The notes under the pieces were generated by a model. That model saw nothing but the letters and a program-made list of their open reading frames with translations, had not been told where the DNA came from and searched no databases. A stretch of DNA of 64,000 bases from Desulfosporosinus fructosivorans. Lineage in GTDB: Bacteria; Bacillota; Desulfitobacteriia; Desulfitobacteriales; Desulfitobacteriaceae. Shown one piece after another: positions 18,533 to 25,870 of this stretch. The position numbers and the translations under genes are program-made. Location of the stretch: contig NZ_SPQQ01000007.1 in assembly GCF_004766045.1 (NCBI RefSeq), positions 62,001-126,000 on the forward strand, written 5' to 3'. How positions within the stretch are numbered: position 1 is the stretch's first letter; every line of letters begins with the position of its first letter.

Positions 18533-18800
18533 GCCGTACACCCTTGATCGAACCATCACCTCCGAACGTTACCTTGATCGACAAACTCGATTCAGGCAAC
18601 CTCACGGCACACAAAACGCTCTCCTTAGTGCTGCTTCCGTCAAGATCTGACACGGTTCGGAGTGTCCTGTTGCGTAAGACCAAAATCTCATCGCCGCCCA
18701 CCAAAGACAGCTTCACAGGTGAGGACCTTTCGCGGGAATTCAATCTTGCTATAGCGGACTGCAAGTTACAGGGAACCGCTACCTCCCCATCTAGTACGGC
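18533..18800 (-). ncRNA. ffs: Signal recognition particle RNA, long form
   Basis: A 268-nt gene whose ends pair (GCCGTAC at the 5' end with GTACGGC at the 3' end). The 5' part carries the Alu-domain signature GGGGAGGTAGCGG; the helix 8 tip has GTGTCAGATCTTGACGG followed by AAGCAGCACTAAGG, which is the conserved Ffh-binding loop. The length matches the 271-nt Bacillus scRNA with an Alu domain. It lies between tRNA-Ser and dnaX, the usual Firmicute arrangement. Confidence 0.95.
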
Positions 18801-18863
18801 TAAATCAATTATAACAAAATAAAAAGCCGAAGTCGAATACTTTGGCTTGAAACCTCTAAATAA

Positions 18864-18955
18864 TGGCGGAGAGAGAGGGATTTGAACCCTCGACACCGGT
18901 TGCCCAATGTACCCGCTTTCCAGGCGGGCGCCTTCGACCACTCAGCCACCTCTCC
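18864..18955 (-). tRNA. tRNA-Ser(GGA)
   Basis: A 92-nt class II tRNA with acceptor GGAGAGG pairing TCTCTCC, anticodon GGA inside CTGGAAA, a long variable arm, the TTCAAAT T-loop and encoded CCA. It reads UCC/UCU codons and lies 63 bp upstream of the SRP RNA. Confidence 0.96.
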
Positions 18956-19067
18956 ATGCTCAGTAAACCGCAAAAAACTAATATAGTTCTATTAATTTAG
19001 TGAACAAGAGAGATTATATCGCAAAGAGACAAGCGAGTCAATGGTTATCTTAATGTAAATATTTGGT

Positions 19068-19742
19068 CTATGCATTTTCTCTATCTAAAAATTGCTTTAT
19101 CCTTTCCCAGAAGTAAAAGCGCACCTTTGGAGAACCGCTCGTAGAATTTTCAGTCTGTTTAATAGTTCTATTAATTGGGACACCTTGTTTCCCATCAACT
19201 TGAACAGCCGTGGACTGCTCAATGTCAACGAAGCAAAGTGGTGGAAAAAGCACGCACCACCAGTTCGACCCTTGCCCTTCTCCGATCACCACGCGTAGCG
19301 CTTCATATTCTCCCGCAGGTAACACCAACGACCCATAGGATTTGGTAGGAAACGAAAAATTTCCATACTCTGTACTTACTGTATAATCTTTACCCCACGA
19401 AGTTACTACAGAACGCCCAATGCTCTCCATATCTGCACGGACGAGCTTAAGGATTTGCCGCGACTCATCCAATGACTGCGAAGCCGCTAAGCGTGGAGCA
19501 ACGTCTTTTAAGATGGCGTCTCGAACCGCCCTCTTCAACTTTTGATCCTGTTCGCTGTCCGAATTTGCAAGGACGTGAAAACGGATTAGTTGATCCGACG
19601 TTGGAGCAAGTTGAGATTCATTAATTGCTTTATCTCTATTATTTATTTCCATCATACTTCCTACATCGACTGTTACCCCCATAGCCCCCATGAGGAAAAC
19701 TCCAATAATGCCTATGCCGACAATAATTCTTACTGCTTTCAT
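19068..19742 (-). CDS. spoIIR: Stage II sporulation protein R (SpoIIR)
   Basis: A secreted forespore signal protein of 224 residues that triggers processing of pro-sigma-E by SpoIIGA in the mother cell. A hydrophobic segment (IIVGIGIIGVFLMGAMG) at residues 5-20 serves as signal or anchor. The conserved block IRFHVLANSDSEQDQKLKRA and the later GSNWWCVLFPPLCFVD are family signatures. The start at 19742 gives the same length as the Bacillus protein; the longer frame to 19769 lacks a ribosome binding site. It is expected to be expressed under sigma F. Confidence 0.93.
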   Translation of the reverse strand: MKAVRIIVGIGIIGVFLMGAMGVTVDVGSMMEINNRDKAINESQLAPTSDQLIRFHVLANSDSEQDQKLKRAVRDAILKDVAPRLAASQSLDESRQILKLVRADMESIGRSVVTSWGKDYTVSTEYGNFSFPTKSYGSLVLPAGEYEALRVVIGEGQGSNWWCVLFPPLCFVDIEQSTAVQVDGKQGVPINRTIKQTENSTSGSPKVRFYFWERIKQFLDRENA

Positions 19743-19948
19743 AAAGTCTAAACCCTCTCTCCTGAACATCTCATATTAAGTTGTCTAAGCAACTCTCAAG
19801 ACATCTTTTTCTTTCTAATATAAGTCTGTCCAAGAATGTGAAGATTTAAGCAAAGTAGGAATGTAATTAAAACAAAAACCCAGCACTCTTAGAGAGAAAT
19901 GCCGGATTTCAGATCCTCGTTTTGACCGGGAGAGTAGACTGCTACTTG

Positions 19949-20500
19949 TTAGACATTATAATAATGTTGCTTAAACTGGTTTGTTTCATCAGGTTTAGCC
20001 AATAAACTCTGTGCTTCATCTATTTCCAATGTCAAATTACTCGGCTTGAATAAACGGCTATCTCCCAACATTACTGCTATAGAGATTTTCGTCATTCCGA
20101 ACGCAAGATGAGATATGAAGGTAGCAATTGCATCTTTAGGTTTTACAGGATAAATAGCTGTAGCACCAATACTAGAGGCCACTCCATATAAAGCGCCCCA
20201 TTCAGCGGCACCTAATCCAGCCCCTTTTATCAATTGATTGTCCTTACCCATAAGTGTTAGCCAATATATACAAGTTACTCCAAGTCCCGCAGCAATCATA
20301 TTGTCAGCAAGGATACCCACTGCCTTCCCGTAGGGGGTTGAAACGTCAGACCTTTTTAAGAAAATTCCGGCAGCAGTAGTGTAACCATTACTTTTAGAAA
20401 AACCTGATTTATTGAAAACCTGCTCAACAGCTATTTTTGCTAAATTACCCCCAAGACCCGATATAAGACCTACCAAATACCTGTCCTTAATTTTTTTCAC
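19949..20500 (-). CDS. Hypothetical membrane protein
   Basis: A 183-residue protein I do not recognise. It has about four hydrophobic stretches, including LVGLISGLGGNLAKIAV, the run after GILADNMIAAG and ATFISHLAFGMTKISIAVML, and a polar tail (EIDEAQSLLAKPDETNQF). It is glycine-rich with small residues in the helices. The start ATG at 20500 follows a GAGGTG-like ribosome binding site. It lies alone between amt and spoIIR on the same strand, with large gaps to both. No catalytic motif is visible. A role in sporulation or membrane structure is only a guess from the neighbours. Confidence 0.75.
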   Translation of the reverse strand: MKKIKDRYLVGLISGLGGNLAKIAVEQVFNKSGFSKSNGYTTAAGIFLKRSDVSTPYGKAVGILADNMIAAGLGVTCIYWLTLMGKDNQLIKGAGLGAAEWGALYGVASSIGATAIYPVKPKDAIATFISHLAFGMTKISIAVMLGDSRLFKPSNLTLEIDEAQSLLAKPDETNQFKQHYYNV

Positions 20501-20664
20501 TAGTGTTCACCTCGTATATTATATATGTATTTCTATAATGTAACTAAATCTTAGCTTTTCCTAAGCGTACGTTTACTATTAACTCCAATTTATGCCAGAA
20601 AGAACTGAATATTGTTGTAGATTAATAATAGAGGTTCTCCATTTGTTGTTACCGGGACATTAAA

Positions 20665-20693
20665 AGGGTCTTCGCGTTAAGACGCAAAGACCC
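20665..20693 (-). terminator. Terminator after amt
   Basis: A hairpin, GGGTCTT(C)GCGT, loop, ACGC(A)AAGACCC, about 92 bp after the amt stop; the minus strand continues CCTTTTAATG. The same kind of stem-loop ends the tRNA-Ser(CGA) transcript at 24842-24873. Confidence 0.7.
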
Positions 20694-20785
20694 TCAATTT
20701 TATTAATTTCCCACTCCATCATCGTCAGCACTTTTACTAAGACGTGCTGAGAATCTCTATCAATAACGTTGAGGAATACCCTCTT

Positions 20786-22000
20786 CTAAAACTCGTAAGC
20801 GGATTCCCCGTGGATGGAGGCGTCTAATCCCAGTATCTCAGTGGTTTCGGGTACGCGAACTGACTCGAAAACATTGATGACTTTGAGAATGAGATAGGTT
20901 ACAACAAAGGCATAGAGAGCAGTAAAGGCAACCCCGAAAACTTGCACCAGGAATTGGTGGACATTACCCTCAATCAGACCGCTCGTCCCATTTACGGCTG
21001 ATACGGCAAAAACGCCAACCAGGATGGAGCCTAGAATACCCCCGACGCCATGCACTCCCCAGACGTCAAGGGCATCGTCCCAATCAAGTTTAATTCGAAC
21101 TTGCACAGCTACATAACAAACTATGGAGGACAAGATACCGATGATTACAGCAGCCCAGGGCTGGACATAACCCGCTGCCGGTGTAATGGTCGCCAAACCG
21201 GCTACCGCCCCTGTCAGAACGCCGACCATGGTCGGTTTCTTCTCATGAATCCAGGAAATCAGTAACCATGTAATCATAGCAAACGAACCAGCAATATCAG
21301 TATTCACAAAGGCAGTGGCTGCGATTCCATTCGCTGCCAAAGCGCTGCCGCCATTGAAACCGAACCAACCAAACCATAAGAGGCCTGTTCCTAACGCCAC
21401 AAAAGCAATGTTATGAGGTGCTGTTTTTTCCCCGGGCACCATAACGCGTTTGCCAACAAAAAAAACAGAGGCTAAGGCAGCAACACCAGCGCTGACGTGG
21501 ACAACGATACCACCGGCAAAATCAACCACGCCCATCTGAGCCAGAAACCCTCCGCCCCAGATCCAATGAGTCAAAGGGATATAGACTAAAATGCTCCACA
21601 AGACTAAAAACTTGAGGTAGCTCTTAAAATTTACCCTGTCAGCAAAGGCACCAGTAATCAAAGCAGGAGTAATAATAGCGAACATTGACTGATAAATATA
21701 GAACACTAAAAACGGAATCGTCGGTCCATAAGTAGGATTGGGGCTCATGCCGACTCCTTGTAAGCCAAAATATTGGAAATTACCGATGATACCATGAACG
21801 TCTTTACCAAAGGCTAGACTAAAACCGCCAAAAAACCAAATTGCTGTGACAATACCCATGGAAATGAAACTTTGAATCATTATGGTCAAAACATTCTTTT
21901 TTCTAACCAATCCACCGTAAAAGAAAGCCAATCCTGGCGTCATTAGGCATACTAGAGCAGCACTGATTAAAACAAAAGCTGTATCCCCACTGTTGATCAT
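20786..22000 (-). CDS. amt: Ammonium transporter Amt
   Basis: A 404-residue ammonium channel of the Amt/Mep/Rh family with 11 predicted membrane helices. Pore residues known from E. coli AmtB fall at nearly identical positions: F107, W148, D160, H168, F215, S219 and H317 (in DVWGVHGVGG), so it should conduct NH3/NH4+. The helix 5 motif DFAGGIVVHVSAG and the block LLWFGWFGFNGGSA are clear. Unusually, no PII gene (glnK) flanks it. Instead it follows a response regulator gene and an Amt-histidine kinase gene on the same strand, and an inverted repeat lies just before its ribosome binding site. Confidence 0.96.
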   Translation of the reverse strand: MINSGDTAFVLISAALVCLMTPGLAFFYGGLVRKKNVLTIMIQSFISMGIVTAIWFFGGFSLAFGKDVHGIIGNFQYFGLQGVGMSPNPTYGPTIPFLVFYIYQSMFAIITPALITGAFADRVNFKSYLKFLVLWSILVYIPLTHWIWGGGFLAQMGVVDFAGGIVVHVSAGVAALASVFFVGKRVMVPGEKTAPHNIAFVALGTGLLWFGWFGFNGGSALAANGIAATAFVNTDIAGSFAMITWLLISWIHEKKPTMVGVLTGAVAGLATITPAAGYVQPWAAVIIGILSSIVCYVAVQVRIKLDWDDALDVWGVHGVGGILGSILVGVFAVSAVNGTSGLIEGNVHQFLVQVFGVAFTALYAFVVTYLILKVINVFESVRVPETTEILGLDASIHGESAYEF

Positions 22001-22015
22001 CCCAAAAACCTCCCA

Positions 22016-22052
22016 CTGTTTAAGATTTCGTGTTACCTATATCTTAGAACAG
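22016..22052. promoter_or_regulatory. Inverted repeat upstream of amt, candidate operator
   Basis: An interrupted inverted repeat, CTGTTTAAGAT and ATCTTAGAACAG (11 matching bases with one insertion) with a 14-bp spacer. It lies 16 to 52 bp upstream of the amt start, just before the ribosome binding site (GGGAGG), in the gap after the response regulator gene. It could be the binding site of that regulator or an mRNA hairpin. Confidence 0.45.
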
Positions 22053-22112
22053 GGTGGTGGATAAGTTAATCAGGATTATCCTGTATTTCACTGAGATTTT
22101 CTCTGTATTTTT

Positions 22113-22757
22113 CTAGGGCTCGATGAAATGATTGCGAACAGCATATAAAACTAAATCCGTGATACTCTTCAAACCCAGCTTATGCATGATATTCGAACGA
22201 TGAGTTTCCACGGTCTTTAAACTCAAATTTAAGAGTTCAGCAATGTCCTTGTTACTGTTTCCCTCAGCAAGAAGCTGCACTATTTCCTTTTCGCGGGAAG
22301 AAATTAGTTCAGCTTTTCCCCCTTTTTGATTGAAATTAGCAACGAAGCCAGCTACCACCGTCGAAGTAATATCTGAGGAAATATATATCCCGCCAGCCTG
22401 GACAATTCTAATCGATTTTAGGAGTTCCTCCAGAGCGTTATCTTTTAAGACATAACCATTCACTTTCAATTGATACGCCCGGGCCACAAAATCCTCATTC
22501 TTATGCATAGTCAAGATAATAATCTTAATAGCGGGGTCTTCTTTTTTAAGACGTGCGGCGACTTCCAGACCATTAAGTCGAGGGAGGGAGATGTCCAAAA
22601 TTGCGATATCCGGTTTCAAGCGCAGAATTTCCTCGATAGCTCGGTGACCATCAGCGGCCTCACCGATAACTTCAAGATCCCTTTCCTGTCGTAGTAAAAA
22701 AATCAGAGATTCGCGTAGAATTTTATGATCATCGGCTAAAAACACCTTAATTGTCAT
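22113..22757 (-). CDS. NarL/FixJ-type response regulator
   Basis: A 214-residue DNA-binding response regulator. The receiver domain (1-120) has the acidic pair D9-D10, phospho-acceptor D55 in AILDISLPR, T83 and K105. The C-terminal LuxR helix-turn-helix is at 150-210 (LISSREKEIVQLLAEGNSNK, then LKTVETHRSNIMHKLGL). Its start overlaps the stop of the Amt-kinase gene by 11 bp, so the two are certainly made together and are a cognate pair. The amt gene lies 112 bp downstream on the same strand and is the most likely target. Confidence 0.95.
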   Translation of the reverse strand: MTIKVFLADDHKILRESLIFLLRQERDLEVIGEAADGHRAIEEILRLKPDIAILDISLPRLNGLEVAARLKKEDPAIKIIILTMHKNEDFVARAYQLKVNGYVLKDNALEELLKSIRIVQAGGIYISSDITSTVVAGFVANFNQKGGKAELISSREKEIVQLLAEGNSNKDIAELLNLSLKTVETHRSNIMHKLGLKSITDLVLYAVRNHFIEP

Positions 22758-24678
22758 AAGGTACCTCCATCATTAAGGTTGTCCCTTTTCCTTCTTCAGT
22801 AAAGATCTTTAACTTCCCATCGAGCATTTTTAGCCTCTCTTGTATGGAACTTAGACCCAACCCGGCCTGCACTTCATGAACATTAAACCCTTGGCCGTTA
22901 TCAGTGATTTGAAAAAGATACCGATTGCTCCTGAGTTTGCTAAAGTTGACGACAATTTCAGTCGCCTGGGCATGTTTTAAGATATTCGTTAAACATTCCT
23001 GAATCACCCGATAAAGATTTAAGCTTTCGGCATCTTCCCAGATGGGCATTTTAGCTAATAAATTATATTTAAACCGGATGCCACTGGCTTTCTCTAAGTT
23101 CTTCAATAAAACTTCGACAGACGCCGCTAATCCTTTGTCCTGCAAAAGAGACGGTTTCAAATTAAATAAAACCCCTCGTATTTCCTCAATGGTTTCAGTG
23201 GTTAAGCTGACAGTACTTTCGACCTGCCCACTTAGTTGTGAATTCGGATGTTCGAGCTTAATTTTTTGGGCAATCATGCCTAATTGTAGTTTTAAGGCAG
23301 CGAGGGATTGACCAACACCGTCATGAAGATCCCTGGCGAGTTTTACCCGTTCTTGCTCCTGAGTTTCCACGAGCAGCTTGGCCTGCTTCTGCAACAATTG
23401 ATTTTGCACTTGGATTGTTCCGCTGAGGTCCTGAGTCAGACTCTCATAGTGCGTCATTTTCAAATAGTCCTGCCAAGAGTAAAGATCGGCGAATTCAACA
23501 ATGTTTAATCCCTTTTCTTCTTCCTCTTCAGAAACCCGCAGTCCAAGAGTTTTATTGATCAGATAAAACATCAACAGCCCTAAGCCAAATGCCCAGAGAA
23601 AATTAACGCTCACGCCTGTCAGCTGTACCAAAATTTTGACCAAGCGTGTTTGGCCGTTCAGAAATTCCGATGGTGCTAAAAAAGCCAATAAAATTGTGCC
23701 CGTAGCGCCACCAAAGCCGTGAATGGACACTGCTCCCACGGCATCATCCAAGCCAAGCTTTTCCAACCACAATCCGGAAAAGACAACGACGGAACCGGAG
23801 ATAAACCCTACCATAACTGCATCCATTGGCTCGAGGTAGTTGGAACCGGCAGTGATAGCGACCAGACCACCCAAGGCTCCCGCAAAGATAGCTTCCAAGT
23901 AACTATGGTCTTTAACGAAAAAATGGTTGGTTAGTATCGCACCGACAACCCCCGAAGCTGCTGAAAAATTTGTGTTTAAAAGAATCAAACCGACTCGGTC
24001 ATTAAACTCCATCAGGCTGCCGCCGTTAAAACCGAACCAACTAAACCATAAAATGAACGTTCCCAAGGCTGCAAAGGGTATGTTAGATCGCCCTAATTTT
24101 GTTATTTTTCCTGTAGCATCAAAACGATCTTTGCGCGCCCCGACCATGATGATACCAGCTAAGGAAACCCACCCTGCCGTTCCGTGAACGACCGTAGCTC
24201 CAGCAAAATCTAAAAAACCCAGCTGTTTTAACCAGGCAGGTTGACTAAGGAATAAATCACCCCATACCCAATGCCCAAACAGGGGATAAATGAAGCCAGC
24301 TAGAAAAACTGCGGCGATTAGTAAAGGGAGTAGACGGGTTCTTTCAGACATGCTCCCGGAGACAATTGTTACTGCTGTACCAGCAAACATAAGTTCAAAG
24401 AAAACAAAGACATATCCCAGGGAAGGATCAGCAAGGGGGAGCTGGCTGAGAAACCAGTAGTTGCCACCGAAAATTCCCAGATGAGTGGGACCGAACATCA
24501 GGGCAAAACCCAAAAAGCAATAAACCAAAGTTGTGATGACTAACGTGAGGATATTTTCAATAGCCACACTAATAACATTCTTGGATTGAATAAACCCAAC
24601 TTCATAGCAAACAAAGCCCGCTTGCATAAAGAAGACAAAACTAGCACAGACGATGATCCAGAGGTGATTTATATTCAT
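22747..24678 (-). CDS. Ammonium transporter-histidine kinase fusion (Amt-HK)
   Basis: A 643-residue fusion of a full Amt domain (1-380, about 11 membrane helices) to a histidine kinase of the NarX/NarQ type. The Amt part keeps the pore residues: F98 (equivalent to AmtB F107), D157, H165 in ATVVHGTAG, F215, S221 and H320 in SIHGFGG. A coiled coil (about 415-445) leads to the HisKA_3 dimerisation domain with phospho-acceptor H452 in ARDLHDGVGQ, then an ATPase domain with N-box N565 in QECLTNILKHA and G-boxes DNGQG (593-597) and GLGL (606-609). The kinase should phosphorylate the regulator that overlaps its 3' end. This resembles Amt5 of the anammox bacterium Kuenenia, a non-transporting ammonium sensor. 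Confidence 0.95.
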   Translation of the reverse strand: MNINHLWIIVCASFVFFMQAGFVCYEVGFIQSKNVISVAIENILTLVITTLVYCFLGFALMFGPTHLGIFGGNYWFLSQLPLADPSLGYVFVFFELMFAGTAVTIVSGSMSERTRLLPLLIAAVFLAGFIYPLFGHWVWGDLFLSQPAWLKQLGFLDFAGATVVHGTAGWVSLAGIIMVGARKDRFDATGKITKLGRSNIPFAALGTFILWFSWFGFNGGSLMEFNDRVGLILLNTNFSAASGVVGAILTNHFFVKDHSYLEAIFAGALGGLVAITAGSNYLEPMDAVMVGFISGSVVVFSGLWLEKLGLDDAVGAVSIHGFGGATGTILLAFLAPSEFLNGQTRLVKILVQLTGVSVNFLWAFGLGLLMFYLINKTLGLRVSEEEEEKGLNIVEFADLYSWQDYLKMTHYESLTQDLSGTIQVQNQLLQKQAKLLVETQEQERVKLARDLHDGVGQSLAALKLQLGMIAQKIKLEHPNSQLSGQVESTVSLTTETIEEIRGVLFNLKPSLLQDKGLAASVEVLLKNLEKASGIRFKYNLLAKMPIWEDAESLNLYRVIQECLTNILKHAQATEIVVNFSKLRSNRYLFQITDNGQGFNVHEVQAGLGLSSIQERLKMLDGKLKIFTEEGKGTTLMMEVPYDN

Positions 24679-24841
24679 AGTTTAAATAGCTCCTTGTAAA
24701 CGAAAACAATAATACATACTGCAATCAGACTTTCTGGCGGGCATTGCGATCCATAAGAAGATGGTAGCATAATTATGATCATTATGTACCGTTATGTCAA
24801 AGAATATCGCTGCTCTCCTCCCAATATCCTAATCACAGTAA

Positions 24842-24873
24842 AAGGGCCTTCGCGTTATGTTGCGAAGGCCCTT
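24842..24873 (-). terminator. Terminator of the tadA/tRNA-Ser(CGA) transcript
   Basis: A 12-bp perfect stem, AAGGGCCTTCGC and GCGAAGGCCCTT, with an 8-base loop. Read on the minus strand it lies 18 bp after the CCA end of tRNA-Ser(CGA) and is followed by TTTACTGTG. It separates the tRNA cluster from the Amt-kinase gene. Confidence 0.75.
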
Positions 24874-24890
24874 GATTTAAATATATGTAA

Positions 24891-24981
24891 TGGCGGAGGA
24901 GGTGGGATTCGAACCCACGGACGGCTTACACCGTCAAACGATTTCGAGTCGTTCTCGTTATAACCACTTCGATACTCCTCC
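24891..24981 (-). tRNA. tRNA-Ser(CGA)
   Basis: A 91-nt class II tRNA: acceptor GGAGGAG, anticodon CGA in ACTCGAAAT, long variable arm (GACGGTGTAAGCCGTC), T-loop TTCGAAT, encoded CCA. It reads UCG. Confidence 0.96.
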
Positions 24982-25034
24982 GTATGAAAAAGTGCCTAAA
25001 AAACTCTCTGACTAGCGTAAAATAACGCTGAAAA

Positions 25035-25481
25035 TCAGCGCAATCTTTTGAAGAACGATTTTAAGATATCCGAGCACTCTTCTTCCAGAACCCCAGCCAC
25101 GACATCGACTCTATGGTTCCACAAAGTATAGTCTAAGACGTTCATCACTGAACCTGTAGCTCCGCCTTTTAGATCCATCGCCCCAAAGACAAGTTGCTTT
25201 ATGCGAGACTGCATGATAGCTCCTGCACACATCGGACAAGGCTCTAAGGTTACATACAGGGTGGCATCCGTCAGCCGCCAACTTTCTAATACTTTGGCTG
25301 CTCGCTGGATTACTAAGACCTCAGCATGTGCTGTAGGGTCATTTTTCTGTTCTCTTTCGTTATGCGCTAGAGCAATCACTTGACCATTAAGAACAATAAC
25401 TGCCCCAATGGGAACTTCCCCTTGTTCAAAGGCCATCTGAGCTTGTCTGAGCGCGACGTGCATCCAATCTTGATGAAGCAT
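25035..25481 (-). CDS. tadA: tRNA adenosine(34) deaminase TadA
   Basis: A 148-residue zinc enzyme that converts adenosine 34 to inosine in tRNA-Arg(ACG), letting one tRNA read CGU, CGC and CGA. The cytidine-deaminase fold shows the active-site motifs TAHAEVLVIQ (zinc ligand H and catalytic E) and LEPCPMCAGAIMQSRI (two zinc cysteines). Start and length are standard. It lies inside a tRNA-Ser/tRNA-Arg cluster downstream of serS. The tRNA-Arg genes next to it have anticodons CCU and UCG, not ACG, so they are not its substrate. Confidence 0.95.
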   Translation of the reverse strand: MLHQDWMHVALRQAQMAFEQGEVPIGAVIVLNGQVIALAHNEREQKNDPTAHAEVLVIQRAAKVLESWRLTDATLYVTLEPCPMCAGAIMQSRIKQLVFGAMDLKGGATGSVMNVLDYTLWNHRVDVVAGVLEEECSDILKSFFKRLR

Positions 25482-25498
25482 AGTTACCTCGATTTTGT

Positions 25499-25577
25499 TG
25501 GTGACCCCGGGAGGAGTCGAACCTCCGCAAGACAGGGTTTAGGAAACCCCCGCTCTATCCACCTGAGCTACGAGGCC
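25499..25577 (-). tRNA. tRNA-Arg(CCT)
   Basis: A tRNA of 79 nt with acceptor GGCCTCG and CGGGGTC (two G-U pairs), anticodon CCT in TTCCTAA, T-loop TTCGACT and encoded CCA. It reads AGG. It lies 18 bp upstream of tadA. Confidence 0.94.
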
Positions 25578-25603
25578 TTAGTGGAATCTATTAAAATAAT
25601 AAA

Positions 25604-25680
25604 TGGTGCGCCCGGAGGGATTCGAACCCCCGGCATTCAGATTCGAAGTCTGACGCTCTATCCAGCTGAACTACAGGCGC
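25604..25680 (-). tRNA. tRNA-Arg(TCG)
   Basis: A 77-nt tRNA with acceptor GCGCCTG and CGGGCGC, anticodon TCG in CTTCGAA, T-loop TTCGAAT and encoded CCA. It is the second of two adjacent tRNA-Arg genes. Confidence 0.95.
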
Positions 25681-25683
25681 ATA

Positions 25684-25775
25684 TATGGCGGAGGGGGTGG
25701 GATTCGAACCCACGGACCCCTTGCGAGATCACTGGTTTTCAAGACCAGGTCCTTAAACCGCTCGAACACCCCTCC
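25684..25775 (-). tRNA. tRNA-Ser(TGA)
   Basis: A 92-nt class II tRNA with acceptor GGAGGGG, anticodon TGA in CTTGAAA, long variable arm, T-loop TTCGAAT and encoded CCA. It starts 95 bp after the serS stop and reads UCA and related codons. Confidence 0.96.
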
Positions 25776-25870
25776 AAGAATGATGACCGAAAGAAAGCAT
25801 ATCATATATTTTAAATAAAAACAACTAAACTTTTATAATATATTGGAAATCCTCGCAATACCAACATAAA

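Noticed and set aside
18528..18941. A 137-codon frame on the minus strand
   Set aside because: It runs through the SRP RNA and tRNA-Ser genes, which fully explain the sequence.
25380..25814. 144-codon plus-strand frame
   Set aside because: It is the antisense of tadA and three tRNA genes.
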